Below, one piece after another: positions 32,009-40,649 of a stretch of DNA of 42,496 bases. This DNA comes from an uncultured Clostridia bacterium (GTDB lineage Bacteria; Bacillota; Clostridia; Oscillospirales; Acutalibacteraceae): assembly GCA_947631945.1 (NCBI GenBank), contig CANRNI010000023.1, positions 1 to 42,496 of the forward strand, in the 5' to 3' direction. The position numbers were made by a program, and so were the translations under genes. The notes beneath the pieces were generated by a model. The model had not been told where the DNA came from. It saw only the letters and a list, made by a program, of their open reading frames with translations, and did no database searches. Every line of letters starts with the position of its first letter. Position 1 is the first letter of the stretch.

Positions 32009-32653
32009 ATGGTAAAAATCATATACGATGATGCATATATCACCGTCTGCGAAAAACTGCCTGGAATGATTTCGGAGGCTTCCGATTCCTCCGAAAGTCT
32101 CATTAAAATTCTTAATGAACAGCTAAACTGCGCGGTATATCCCCTGCACAGACTTGACAAGCCTGTAGGCGGAGCAATCATGTATGCAAAAAGCAAAGAA
32201 GCGGCGTCCGTTTTCTCCCGCACTATCGCTGAGAATAAATTAATAAAGACATACATCGCCGTTCTTGACGGTATCCCCCGGGAAATATCGGGCGAGCTTC
32301 ACGATCTGCTTTTCAGGGACTCGCGGAAGAATAAAACATATGTTGTAAAACGAATTAGAAAGGGCGTAAAGGAAGCGTCGCTCAAATACGACGTAATTGA
32401 TAAAACGGAAAATAATTCTCTTGTTCTTGCGGAGCTTATTACGGGACGCTCGCACCAGATAAGAGCGCAGTTCGCATCAAGAAAAACGCCCGTAACGGGA
32501 GACGGCAAATACGGCAGCAAATGCAATAAATGCACCGCCGCGCTTTGGTCGTATTCGCTAAAATTCGTTCACCCGTTCACGGAAGAAAAAATCATTATAA
32601 AATCAGACCCGCCGTATTCGGATTTTCCATGGAATTTATTCGGAGCGCGCTGA
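32009..32653 (+). CDS. RluA-family RNA pseudouridine synthase
   Basis: This enzyme isomerises uridine to pseudouridine in rRNA or tRNA. The catalytic Asp is in HRLDKPVGGAIMYAK; LVLAELITGRSHQIRAQFA and GDGKYG are the other family motifs. At 214 residues it has only the catalytic domain, without an S4 RNA-binding domain, so the target cannot be named. The ATG at 32009 follows GGGTGA by 7 nt; the frame is open further upstream but reads intergenic sequence. A 25-residue stretch after the catalytic motif carries CNKCTAALW, with a CxxC pair. The gene is monocistronic. Confidence 0.9.
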   Translation: MVKIIYDDAYITVCEKLPGMISEASDSSESLIKILNEQLNCAVYPLHRLDKPVGGAIMYAKSKEAASVFSRTIAENKLIKTYIAVLDGIPREISGELHDLLFRDSRKNKTYVVKRIRKGVKEASLKYDVIDKTENNSLVLAELITGRSHQIRAQFASRKTPVTGDGKYGSKCNKCTAALWSYSLKFVHPFTEEKIIIKSDPPYSDFPWNLFGAR

Positions 32654-32696
32654 CATTGGGTAGAGCTATGGCATTTTAAAAGTTTTCGTATACGCT

Positions 32697-33131
32697 CTAA
32701 AACAAAAAGTAGAATTTAAGCTCTTTTCCGCATTTGGGGCAGGTTACGGTTCTTTTGCCTCTCCCCTTTTTAAGTCTTAAAAACTCCGAACAGTATCTGC
32801 ATTTTCTGAATCTGTGGGTTCCCGCGTATTGGATTCGCAGCTTCAGATGTTCAAAATACGGTTTCCATGCGTTCAGAAATTGCTCAAATTTAAAATTCTC
32901 CCTGTATCTTTTTTGAAGATTTCTTGAAAAAACTCTGAAAATAATATACGCCAAAAATAAATACTGAATAACGCTTACAATAATCCATACTATCGGAAAA
33001 CCGCGGAAAAATATTTTTATCGCCGCAACAGCGCAGTAAATTACAAGAAGTCCGGCTGTAAGCTTGTCAACGCCGTTCCTCCCCGACATAAAATTTCTGA
33101 GCTTTAAAATAAAAGATGAAAAAGCAGGCAA
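32697..33131 (-). CDS. Small membrane protein with C-terminal zinc ribbon
   Basis: The 144-residue protein has two hydrophobic helices (about 23-45 and 47-67), a basic amphipathic middle region, and a C-terminal zinc-ribbon pair CRYC and CPKCG. I know no named family with certainty. It appears to start with TTG at 33131: GGGAGG lies 8 nt upstream, within the last codons of the CBS-domain gene, whose stop is one base away. That supports translational coupling. Downstream it converges on the pseudouridine synthase gene. A role in nucleic-acid or metal binding at the membrane is inference. Confidence 0.75.
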   Translation of the reverse strand: MPAFSSFILKLRNFMSGRNGVDKLTAGLLVIYCAVAAIKIFFRGFPIVWIIVSVIQYLFLAYIIFRVFSRNLQKRYRENFKFEQFLNAWKPYFEHLKLRIQYAGTHRFRKCRYCSEFLRLKKGRGKRTVTCPKCGKELKFYFLF

Positions 33132-33132
33132 T

Positions 33133-33561
33133 TTATTTTCCTCCCGCGTAATTGCTTTGCGTTATAAAATGCTTTATTATATCGCGTCTTGTTACAATTC
33201 CTATAAAAGAGCCGAGGTCGTCCGTAACAGGTACAAAATTTCTGTTCAAAGCCACATTCAAAAGCTCATCGACTTCCGCTGTGATTTTTACGGGCTTATA
33301 TGATTCTTTCCGCATAATTTTAAGAACGGGGATTTCTTCAAGAGTTTTCAGCGTAAGCTCATTGTCGTTTTTGAAGCAATCCGAAATAAACCATAAGAAA
33401 TCGCCCTCGCTGACCGTACCGGCATATTTGCCGTCCCTGCCGATTACGGGAACGGCAGTATATCCGCAGTTGCGCATTTTCTCCATAGCCTGTCTTATGG
33501 TAAAATCGCTGTAAATATAAGCGACCGATATCTTCGGTTTAAGAAAAAAAGCAATATTCAT
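33133..33561 (-). CDS. CBS-domain-pair protein
   Basis: The 142-residue protein is built of two CBS motifs and nothing else. These fold into a Bateman module that usually binds adenine nucleotides or related ligands. The first motif includes TIRQAMEKMRNCGYTAVPVIGRDGKYAGTVSEGD in outline, with GYTAVPVI and GTVSEGD recognisable; the second has VALNRNFVPVTDD and GIVTRRDI. The start follows GGGAGATG. The next gene, a membrane zinc-ribbon protein, is coupled to it, so the two may work together as a ligand-responsive membrane unit. No catalytic domain is present. Confidence 0.9.
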   Translation of the reverse strand: MNIAFFLKPKISVAYIYSDFTIRQAMEKMRNCGYTAVPVIGRDGKYAGTVSEGDFLWFISDCFKNDNELTLKTLEEIPVLKIMRKESYKPVKITAEVDELLNVALNRNFVPVTDDLGSFIGIVTRRDIIKHFITQSNYAGGK

Positions 33562-33676
33562 AAATTCATCTCCCTACAGTATTATATTCGGGAATATTAA
33601 ATGAATATTAAAGAACTTAAAGAACCGTGATAAACCGCACAATCGGCGGCCAAAACCTTTTTGTGTAACATATTTT

Positions 33677-36163
33677 TTAATCAAGCTTAGCGGCAATGCG
33701 AAGTATAGCTCTCGCGTCGGACGCCGTTACGGTTCCGTCCGAATTAATATCCGCCGCCATGCTCCCTGTTTTTGATAATTTTTGAATATTGGCCGAATGA
33801 CGCAGCGCAAGTCTCGCGTCCGAGGATGTAATGACCCCGTTAAGGTCTGCGTCTCCCAAAATGTAATTCTCAACGTTGATTTCCGCCGAAAACGACGATA
33901 CTATCATATTTCCGGAATCGGTAACGGCGCAGAACAGAGAATATGTACCGGGAGACTCAAAGGTATAATGATATTCCGAATTAGCCGAAAACGAGCCGTT
34001 TCTAATAAGCGAACCGTTTTTAAAAACCGAAAAGCAATATGAATAAGAACCTGTGCCGCCCGACGCGGATACGCTGCAAACGACCTCGTCTCCGATAACG
34101 AATGAAACCGCGCTCAGTCTTATAGCGCTTATACTCAATACGTCGTATACAATTACCGCAGCCGCGGATACCTGTTCCGATTCCGAAACGCCGTCGCTCA
34201 AATAAACCTTTAATATATAGCTGCCGGGCTTTTCGGGCGTGTAGAAAAATTCATTTTTTTCGCTTTCTTCCTCATGAATAAGCTTTCCGTCAAGATACAG
34301 CGAATAATGGTAAACAACGCCGTCATACTTATCCGAGGTTTCGACAGTCCAGCTAACGTCATCAAATGTATATATATATTCATCGGCGCTTGTCATAACG
34401 GAAATAATTTGCAGCTTGTCATATACCGTGAAGCTCCCGCTGTAGCCCGAAATAATTTCACCGAGCGAATCGGTAACGTCAACCGAAAAATAATATATTC
34501 CCGATTTCCGAGGCGTATATTTAAACGTTCTCGACGCTTTATATGAATCGTCGGAATAGACCGACGCGCCCGTTTCGTTATAGACGCTGAATTTATAAAA
34601 ATAATTTCTGCCGCCGGATACCGTAACGGTACATTCTATCTCGCCGCCCGTTTCAATTCTGTCGGCGCTGAGCTTCATGCTCTCTATTGTAACAGGAGCT
34701 TTTTCATTAACTTTTTCGGCATATTCAAGAGATATCCAACCGATTTTACCTTTATATTCAAGCTTTCCCCAGCCTCCCGAAATTTCTGTTATATACACGG
34801 TTTCATTTTTCGGAATTGAAATAATAATATCGCCGTCAACAGGAGATTCCCTCATATTGAGCGCGGAGGCGGTAATTCTGAATGCCAGCGGAAAATCCTC
34901 TCCGCCGCTACCGCTGTCGGGAACAGGCGAAGATGAATACTGTCCTGATACGGAAAGCAATTGTCCGTCAAACTCGCAGGAAGATAATTTTGAAGCCGAT
35001 AGGAACTCCATATCGTGCGCTTTGACATAATACCCCTCGTTTATTTTTAACCAAAGAGCGCCCGCGGAGTTTACGCCGGAATCCGTCACATACAGCCTGT
35101 CGCCGTTATCGGCATAGCCTACGATATTATTGCCCTCCGAAGGCTCAAGACGCAAAGCTGTCCGAGAATCGGAAAGAGCTTTTACCGCATAAGTACCCTC
35201 GGCTTTTTTAGAAGTATTGCCGAATTTTTTTATCTCGGCCGAATACTTTTCAAACGTAGTTATATTGCCTGTAAATATATAATAACCGTCGCTCGTTTTC
35301 GCCCAAAGCGCTCCGAAATTATTTTTTCCTATATACGTTATATATAAAATTGTCCCTTTGTGTACATATTTGACTGCGTCGCTGCTGCCGCTCGGATAAT
35401 ATCTGAGAGCAAGTCCCTTTGAACTGTCTTCCGAAACCACATAGTATTTATTCTCGCTTGATTTTGTGGAATTGAATAACGCGGCGTCGCTGTCAGGATT
35501 ATACGCTCCCAGTCCGTTAGGTCCCGAAGGCGACGAACCACCGCCTAAAGAGGAATAAACTCCGTTTTCAAGCTTCACAAGAGGAGATGAAACAAACCAA
35601 TAGCTTGTCAGGTTCTCGATTTGCTCATTCTGCGTTTCACCGATAATTGTGGAATCAGCCATTTTAATTCTGCCGACGGGAGCCCGTGACGACGGGTCCG
35701 CGACGTAAAATGTATCGGTTGCCTTATCATAATCGGTCAGAATAACGGCGTGACTCTGCCCTTCGTTTCCGCCGTTATAAACAACTATGCCCTGAGGATA
35801 TGCTTCAAGCAGCTCCAGCATTTCGTTTTTATTATCGGGGCCTGAGAAATAACCGTGACCTATCGTCATATTATAGCATGAAAAATTCCAGAGAAGCCCT
35901 ATTCCGTCTACCCAGCCTTCATTACGGATATTGGATTCCGTTATTTCCTCCCAATCCGAATATCCGGCGATTATGGCCGTTCTGCGCATTATCATTGCCG
36001 CGCTCGCGAGAGTGCAGGTGACAGACGTATGCTGTTTAAGAAAAACGCTGTTTAGATTTATATCGGAAAAAGAAGCCGCGTAAACACTTACGCCGAGCGG
36101 AATACCGACGGCGGGCGACGCGGCGATAATTATACACAATATAACCGACATAAAAAACTTCAC
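33677..36163 (-). CDS. Secreted C39-like peptidase with SH3, Ig-like and dockerin-like domains
   Basis: The 828-residue protein has a signal peptide (about 1-31), then a papain-like domain of the C39 type. Catalytic Cys50 is in TSVTCTLASAAM, His138 in QSHAVILTDYD and Asp156 in ADPSS. Three SH3-like domains follow (about 240-310, 325-395, 430-488), the last with LNMRESP and GKIGWIS. Three Ig/PKD-like repeats come next (about 490-765), then two EF-hand loops DADLNGVITSSDAR and DINSDGTVTASDAR. C39 domains usually process double-Gly peptides within ABC exporters; free secreted forms with SH3 repeats are more likely wall-associated. The start codon may be GTG at 36163 or ATG at 36151. It is monocistronic. 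Confidence 0.88.
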   Translation of the reverse strand: MKFFMSVILCIIIAASPAVGIPLGVSVYAASFSDINLNSVFLKQHTSVTCTLASAAMIMRRTAIIAGYSDWEEITESNIRNEGWVDGIGLLWNFSCYNMTIGHGYFSGPDNKNEMLELLEAYPQGIVVYNGGNEGQSHAVILTDYDKATDTFYVADPSSRAPVGRIKMADSTIIGETQNEQIENLTSYWFVSSPLVKLENGVYSSLGGGSSPSGPNGLGAYNPDSDAALFNSTKSSENKYYVVSEDSSKGLALRYYPSGSSDAVKYVHKGTILYITYIGKNNFGALWAKTSDGYYIFTGNITTFEKYSAEIKKFGNTSKKAEGTYAVKALSDSRTALRLEPSEGNNIVGYADNGDRLYVTDSGVNSAGALWLKINEGYYVKAHDMEFLSASKLSSCEFDGQLLSVSGQYSSSPVPDSGSGGEDFPLAFRITASALNMRESPVDGDIIISIPKNETVYITEISGGWGKLEYKGKIGWISLEYAEKVNEKAPVTIESMKLSADRIETGGEIECTVTVSGGRNYFYKFSVYNETGASVYSDDSYKASRTFKYTPRKSGIYYFSVDVTDSLGEIISGYSGSFTVYDKLQIISVMTSADEYIYTFDDVSWTVETSDKYDGVVYHYSLYLDGKLIHEEESEKNEFFYTPEKPGSYILKVYLSDGVSESEQVSAAAVIVYDVLSISAIRLSAVSFVIGDEVVCSVSASGGTGSYSYCFSVFKNGSLIRNGSFSANSEYHYTFESPGTYSLFCAVTDSGNMIVSSFSAEINVENYILGDADLNGVITSSDARLALRHSANIQKLSKTGSMAADINSDGTVTASDARAILRIAAKLD

Positions 36164-36317
36164 AAATTTTATGATAACTCGCCTTCCCCAAACCTATAAA
36201 AAAACAATTAATACATTTTTCATAGCGTATCGCGCAACAAAATCCAAGCGATTATTTTGAGCATTTTGGAGATTGTCAGATACGCACCTGTCAACTTAGC
36301 GATTCTTGTGATATTTT

Positions 36318-36496
36318 TTAGGGCAATACCGCATAATTATTGTCGTGCAGATGTGCCGAAAGATTTTTCGTCAGATTGTCAAAAGCGAGGAAGGAATACT
36401 GACGTATTTCAAGGAGCTTTTGGCAAAAATGACGGAAAATATCGGTACAGATGTGCGGCAAAGGCGGCAGCCGCTAATTGTGCGGTATTGCCTTAG
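36318..36496. repeat. MITE-like element, full-length (about 179 bp)
   Basis: The ends TTAGGGCAATACCGCATAATTA and GTGCGGTATTGCCTTAG flank the family interior (TTTTTCGTCAGATTG, AAAATGACGGAAAATATCGG). It fills the space between the C39-like gene and the upstream ABC pair, and is the main content of the 36164-36562 gap. Confidence 0.82.
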
Positions 36497-36562
36497 ATGT
36501 AACTTAATAATAAATCTTTTATGGAAAATTGTCAATAGAAAAAACCGACTGTAAATATTTTA

Positions 36563-38371
36563 TTACACATAATACTGCGCCTGAGCCGTCCACAGCCCGC
36601 TGTATTTGCCGTGTGACGCGAGAAGCTCCTCATGAGTTCCGATTTCGGCAAGCTCCGAATTATCGAAAACCGCTATGCGGTCACAGAAAACGCAGCTTGA
36701 AAGCCTGTGAGAAATATACACGGCAGTCTTGTTTTCCACAAAGGAATTAAATCGTGTATAAATTTCATTTTCGGCGACGGGGTCTAAAGCCGCCGTAGGT
36801 TCATCGAGAACAACTACGGGACTGTCCTTGTACAACGCTCTTGCAAGCGCAAGCTTCTGCGCTTCGCCGCCTGAAATCTCAACGCCGTTTCTGTCAAGGT
36901 TCTTATAAAGATAGGTATTTTCCTTATCACACATTCCGAGTATCCTGTCTTTGATATCGGACTGTTCAAGGCAATCATACAGCTTTTCCCTGTCATATTC
37001 GCCGTTCGCCGCTACATTTCTGTAAACGGGTTCCGCAAAAAGCTTAAAATCCTGGAATACTACCGCATAAAGCGCCGCGAGGCTGCTCTTTGAATACTCC
37101 TTTATATTCACGCCGTTTATAAGAATCTCACCTTCCGTCGCGTCATAGAGCCTGCACATCAGCTTTATAAACGTAGTCTTGCCGCTGCCGTTCCTGCCGA
37201 CGACCGCTATATGCTCTCCGTTATGAACGGTCAGATTTATATGCTTTAACGCATAGCTTTCGCTTTCGGGATATTTGAATGAAACGTCCTTAAATTCAAT
37301 TTCAAAGCTATCCCCGCTCAGCTCTTTTTCGCCGTATTCCATACCTCCGCCCGTTTCGATAATTTCAAAATAACATTTTGCGAGAGGGATAATTTCAGCA
37401 AGCTTTCCGAGAGTATTCGCCGTCATCATAACGCCGTTTACTATCTGCATAAACGCGCCGCAGTACAAAACCAAGGAGCTTATCGGGAAAAGTCCGAAAA
37501 GCCCTTTTACGCCGATAAACATATAAACGCCGAAGCCGACAAGAGCTCCCAGTACCGCCACAAAAGAGCTTGACTTTGCAGTATGAGCGGATATTTTTCT
37601 TAAAAGCTTTTCGCCGTCGGTAAGAATCCTGTCTGTCGCAGCGGAATAAATAAGATTTTGTTCATTGTAAAGCCTGATATCTTTACCCGTCGAATAATTG
37701 CCGAAAATATCAAGAAAACAATAAAATATTCTGTCAAGCTCGGCATATGATTCATTTGCCGAGAGGTACGATTTGTTTATATTCACCGCTGTGAGCAGAA
37801 TTATAACAGCCATTATCACAATAGATAAAATAATTGTTATAAGAAAAATCGGTTTTTCAAAAAAGCCGTTTCCTGTAGCCGTAAAGCCGATTTTAATAAG
37901 CGGATAAATCATTACCGCTGAAATTATAAGTGTAAAAATTCCGCAGAGGAATCGAAAAGTCGTCCAAACAAAATACGGGAAACGCGACCATCGGCTCTTT
38001 TCCGCTTCCTCATGCTTATGAAGAAGTTCTTTGAACTCGCTGTTTTCGAGCTTCTCATAATCAGTTTTAAAAAGTATGGAAGCCACCTTTTTATTTTCCT
38101 TTTTCAGAAGCAGCGTTTTTAAATTTTCATTATAATCCGAAAGAAAGCTTTCTATAAAGAACAGCGCAAGATTTAACGATACGCCAACAGCTACGGTGAC
38201 GGCAAGAGATTTAAAATCGGCATTTTCGGTAAGAAGCGTTATGAGCCTTGCCGAAAAATAAATATTTATAAACGGACGAAATGACGAAGCGAGAGCGTGA
38301 AGCAACGTCATCGGAAGCACGCGCTTATCGAGAGAATGTATCTCTCTGTACATTTTAAATATGAGTTTCAT
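36563..38371 (-). CDS. ABC exporter, fused permease/ATPase (second gene of pair 2)
   Basis: This 602-residue half-transporter has an N-terminal membrane domain (helices between about 18 and 320) and an ATPase domain with Walker A GRNGSGKTT, FQDFKLFA, signature ISGGEAQKLALAR, Walker B VVVLDEPTAALDP and ISHRLSS. It overlaps the upstream partner by 4 nt (ATGA), so the two chains are made together and should form a heterodimer. The ATPase resembles that of pair 1, which indicates paralogy or a shared family. The substrate is unknown. Confidence 0.9.
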   Translation of the reverse strand: MKLIFKMYREIHSLDKRVLPMTLLHALASSFRPFINIYFSARLITLLTENADFKSLAVTVAVGVSLNLALFFIESFLSDYNENLKTLLLKKENKKVASILFKTDYEKLENSEFKELLHKHEEAEKSRWSRFPYFVWTTFRFLCGIFTLIISAVMIYPLIKIGFTATGNGFFEKPIFLITIILSIVIMAVIILLTAVNINKSYLSANESYAELDRIFYCFLDIFGNYSTGKDIRLYNEQNLIYSAATDRILTDGEKLLRKISAHTAKSSSFVAVLGALVGFGVYMFIGVKGLFGLFPISSLVLYCGAFMQIVNGVMMTANTLGKLAEIIPLAKCYFEIIETGGGMEYGEKELSGDSFEIEFKDVSFKYPESESYALKHINLTVHNGEHIAVVGRNGSGKTTFIKLMCRLYDATEGEILINGVNIKEYSKSSLAALYAVVFQDFKLFAEPVYRNVAANGEYDREKLYDCLEQSDIKDRILGMCDKENTYLYKNLDRNGVEISGGEAQKLALARALYKDSPVVVLDEPTAALDPVAENEIYTRFNSFVENKTAVYISHRLSSCVFCDRIAVFDNSELAEIGTHEELLASHGKYSGLWTAQAQYYV

Positions 38372-40140
38372 ATATTAACGACGCCCTCCTTATAATAATA
38401 GCTCTGGAGCTGATACATCGAATAATAATCGCCGCGAAGCTTCATAAGCTCCTCGTGGGTTCCTGCCTCGGATATTACACCGTCCTTTATAAAAAGTATC
38501 CTGTCGCAGAACCGTGTCGAAGAAAGTCTGTGAGAAATAAAAAACGAGATTTTATCTTTAGTAAGCTCATTATATTTAAGATATAATTCGTTTTCGGAAA
38601 TCGGGTCGAGCGCCGCCGTAGGCTCGTCAAGAATTAAAACGGGCGCGTCTTTATATATAGCTTTTGCAAGCAGAAGCTTCTGTTTTTCTCCGCCCGAAAA
38701 ATCGACCGCGTTTTTATATACTTCCTTGACCATCACAGAGTTTTCCTTTAGCTCAAGAGACGATATTTTTTCCGATATTCCGGCCTTTTCAAATGCATTA
38801 TAAAGCTTTTCTCTGTCATAATCGTTGGAGGCCGCAACGTTTTGTGCTATTGTCATAGGCAGAAAGAAAAAATCCTGGAACACAGGCGAGAACAGTTTAA
38901 AGTAACTTTCCTTTGAAAAATCGCGGCTGTTTATGCCGTTTATCAATATCTCGCCCGACGAGGGATAATAAAGACCGCATAAAAGCTTTACAGCGGTGGT
39001 TTTTCCCGCGCCGTTTTCACCGACTATCGCTATATTTTCACCGTTATTCACTGTAAAAGACATTCCCTTTACAGTACTGCTTTCACTTTCGGGGTATGTA
39101 AAGCAAACGTCTTTAAACTCTATTGAATCAACCGAATTTAAGTAAATTGCTTTATTCTCCTCATTATTTTCATCTTTTTCAATATACGCTCTGTATGCGC
39201 CGCAGTCATCGGCGCAGCGCTCCAAATCGGAATACGAAACTACCAGCTTAATAAGCCAGTTTGAAAAGCCTGTTATAATTCCGAAGTAAAAAACAAAATC
39301 CGAAACGCCGAAGTCCTTTTTTGCGACAAGATAAATAAGATACGCATACGCTATCAGCTGTCTGATAAGATTAAGAACCGCTCTCGTTCCGCTTACAGCG
39401 GCGCTCTGATTCGTATAGCGCGCCGTTGCCTTTTCAATGGCGCAAACAAGCTTTGCTGAAGCGGAAATAAAATAATCTCCGAAACCGTAAAGCTCAATAT
39501 CCTTTGACGCCGTAACATCTTTGCTGAGTTTATAGTAATAATCGAATTTAGCCGATAGCTTTGAAATATCGCTTTTAAGCGAGCGCTGCTTTTTATTAAG
39601 GGCTTTTAAAAGAAAAAATTCTCCGGCGCAGGTCAGCAATATTAAAATAATCATAAAAACGTTGATTTTATATAAAAGCACGGCCGAAGCGATAACGCCT
39701 ATCAACGCGACTGCCAAGCCGTTAAAAGTTTCCATAAAATCGGCGCCGGAGGAAAAACGCGCGTTATAAAATTCCTCCGCGCGTTTTTGAATTTCACGTC
39801 CCTCAAGGCTTTCAATATTTACATAGTCGGCGTACAGATTTTTTTGGAACGCGGCAATCGCGTACCTCATTCTTATGATTCTCGCACTGCCGCGTATCAG
39901 TTCTTTCATAAACGGGTCAAGCCAGATTGTGAATGTAAGAAGCAAGCTTAAAAGCGCGATTACCGTTATAAGCCTTTCCACACTAACGCCGTTATCTATG
40001 CAATCTATCATAGCCTTTGGTATATATGCCGTAACTATAGGCTGAAAAACAAGCGCGGGGATTCTGACAGCAAAGAAAAACAGACTTTTTCTGTCCCAAT
40101 CAATCCAGTTTTTTAAAAGATATTTTAGATTATCTTTCAT
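38368..40140 (-). CDS. ABC exporter, fused permease/ATPase (first gene of pair 2)
   Basis: This 590-residue half-transporter has a membrane domain and an ATPase domain with Walker A GENGAGKTT, FQDFFFLP, the variant signature FSGGEKQKLLLAK, Walker B VLILDEPTAALDP and ISHRLSS. The catalytic Glu and the switch His are present. It starts at an ATG after GGAGG, with the promoter at 40217-40245 and no leader ORF or terminator between, unlike pair 1. It is co-translated with the next gene. Export of a peptide, lipid or drug is the family-level expectation. Confidence 0.9.
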   Translation of the reverse strand: MKDNLKYLLKNWIDWDRKSLFFFAVRIPALVFQPIVTAYIPKAMIDCIDNGVSVERLITVIALLSLLLTFTIWLDPFMKELIRGSARIIRMRYAIAAFQKNLYADYVNIESLEGREIQKRAEEFYNARFSSGADFMETFNGLAVALIGVIASAVLLYKINVFMIILILLTCAGEFFLLKALNKKQRSLKSDISKLSAKFDYYYKLSKDVTASKDIELYGFGDYFISASAKLVCAIEKATARYTNQSAAVSGTRAVLNLIRQLIAYAYLIYLVAKKDFGVSDFVFYFGIITGFSNWLIKLVVSYSDLERCADDCGAYRAYIEKDENNEENKAIYLNSVDSIEFKDVCFTYPESESSTVKGMSFTVNNGENIAIVGENGAGKTTAVKLLCGLYYPSSGEILINGINSRDFSKESYFKLFSPVFQDFFFLPMTIAQNVAASNDYDREKLYNAFEKAGISEKISSLELKENSVMVKEVYKNAVDFSGGEKQKLLLAKAIYKDAPVLILDEPTAALDPISENELYLKYNELTKDKISFFISHRLSSTRFCDRILFIKDGVISEAGTHEELMKLRGDYYSMYQLQSYYYKEGVVNI

Positions 40141-40216
40141 ATGAACCTCCGCAAGAACAAAATAAAAAGATTTTCATATAAGCAGCAGTTTATATGCCAA
40201 AATAAGTGATATAAGT

Positions 40217-40245
40217 ATTATAATACGTTTTAAATATAATTGCAA
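40217..40245 (-). promoter_or_regulatory. Sigma-A promoter for ABC exporter pair 2
   Basis: TTGCAA and TATAAT with a 17-bp spacer on the minus strand, about 75 nt before the start codon. Confidence 0.72.
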
Positions 40246-40299
40246 GTGTTAGAGAGTGTTCACACTTTAGCAGACTGTCGAAAAAAGTAGTTTTTTATT

Positions 40300-40367
40300 T
40301 CGCGCTCTGCGGAGCGCGACACGGTGACGCTGTCCCCGTGACCCATGCAAGCCTTTGTAAAGGCTTG
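40300..40367. repeat. Cluster of three consecutive hairpins
   Basis: Three inverted repeats lie in series: CGCGCTC/GAGCGCG (40301-40318), CACGG-GAC/GTC-CCGTG (40320-40340) and CAAGCCTTT/AAAGGCTTG (40348-40367). They lie upstream of the ABC pair promoter. This may be an intergenic repeat unit or an RNA element of unknown kind. Confidence 0.5.
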
Positions 40368-40414
40368 ACCGAAACTTTTATCAAGTTTTCATATAGACTA
40401 ACTCCGGCATTATA

Positions 40415-40593
40415 TTAAGGAAACACTGATTAAATCAAACGTGCAGATTGCTCCATGAGATTTTTCGTCAGATTGACAAAAGCGACGCAGGAATACTGAC
40501 GTATTTCAAGGAGCTTTTGGCAAAAATGACGGAAAATATCGGGGCAAGATGTGCGTTCAGCCGTTAGGCGTGATTTAATCAGTGTTTCCTTAA
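40415..40593. repeat. MITE-like element, full-length, alternative ends (179 bp)
   Basis: The ends TTAAGGAAACACTGATTAAATC and GATTTAATCAGTGTTTCCTTAA are perfect inverted repeats but differ from the GGCAACACCGC-type ends. The interior block is the same. It lies between inverted flanks ACTCCGGC and GCCGGAGT, that is, inside the loop of an older hairpin. It is the main content of the gap after the lipase gene. Confidence 0.83.
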
Positions 40594-40649
40594 ACGCCGG
40601 AGTTTTCGTCGGATTAACACCTTTACTATTTTCGGATATATCTATAATA

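Noticed and set aside
40141-40299. Leader ORF for ABC pair 2
   Set aside because: No AGGAG-preceded short frame or terminator lies between the promoter and the first exporter gene.
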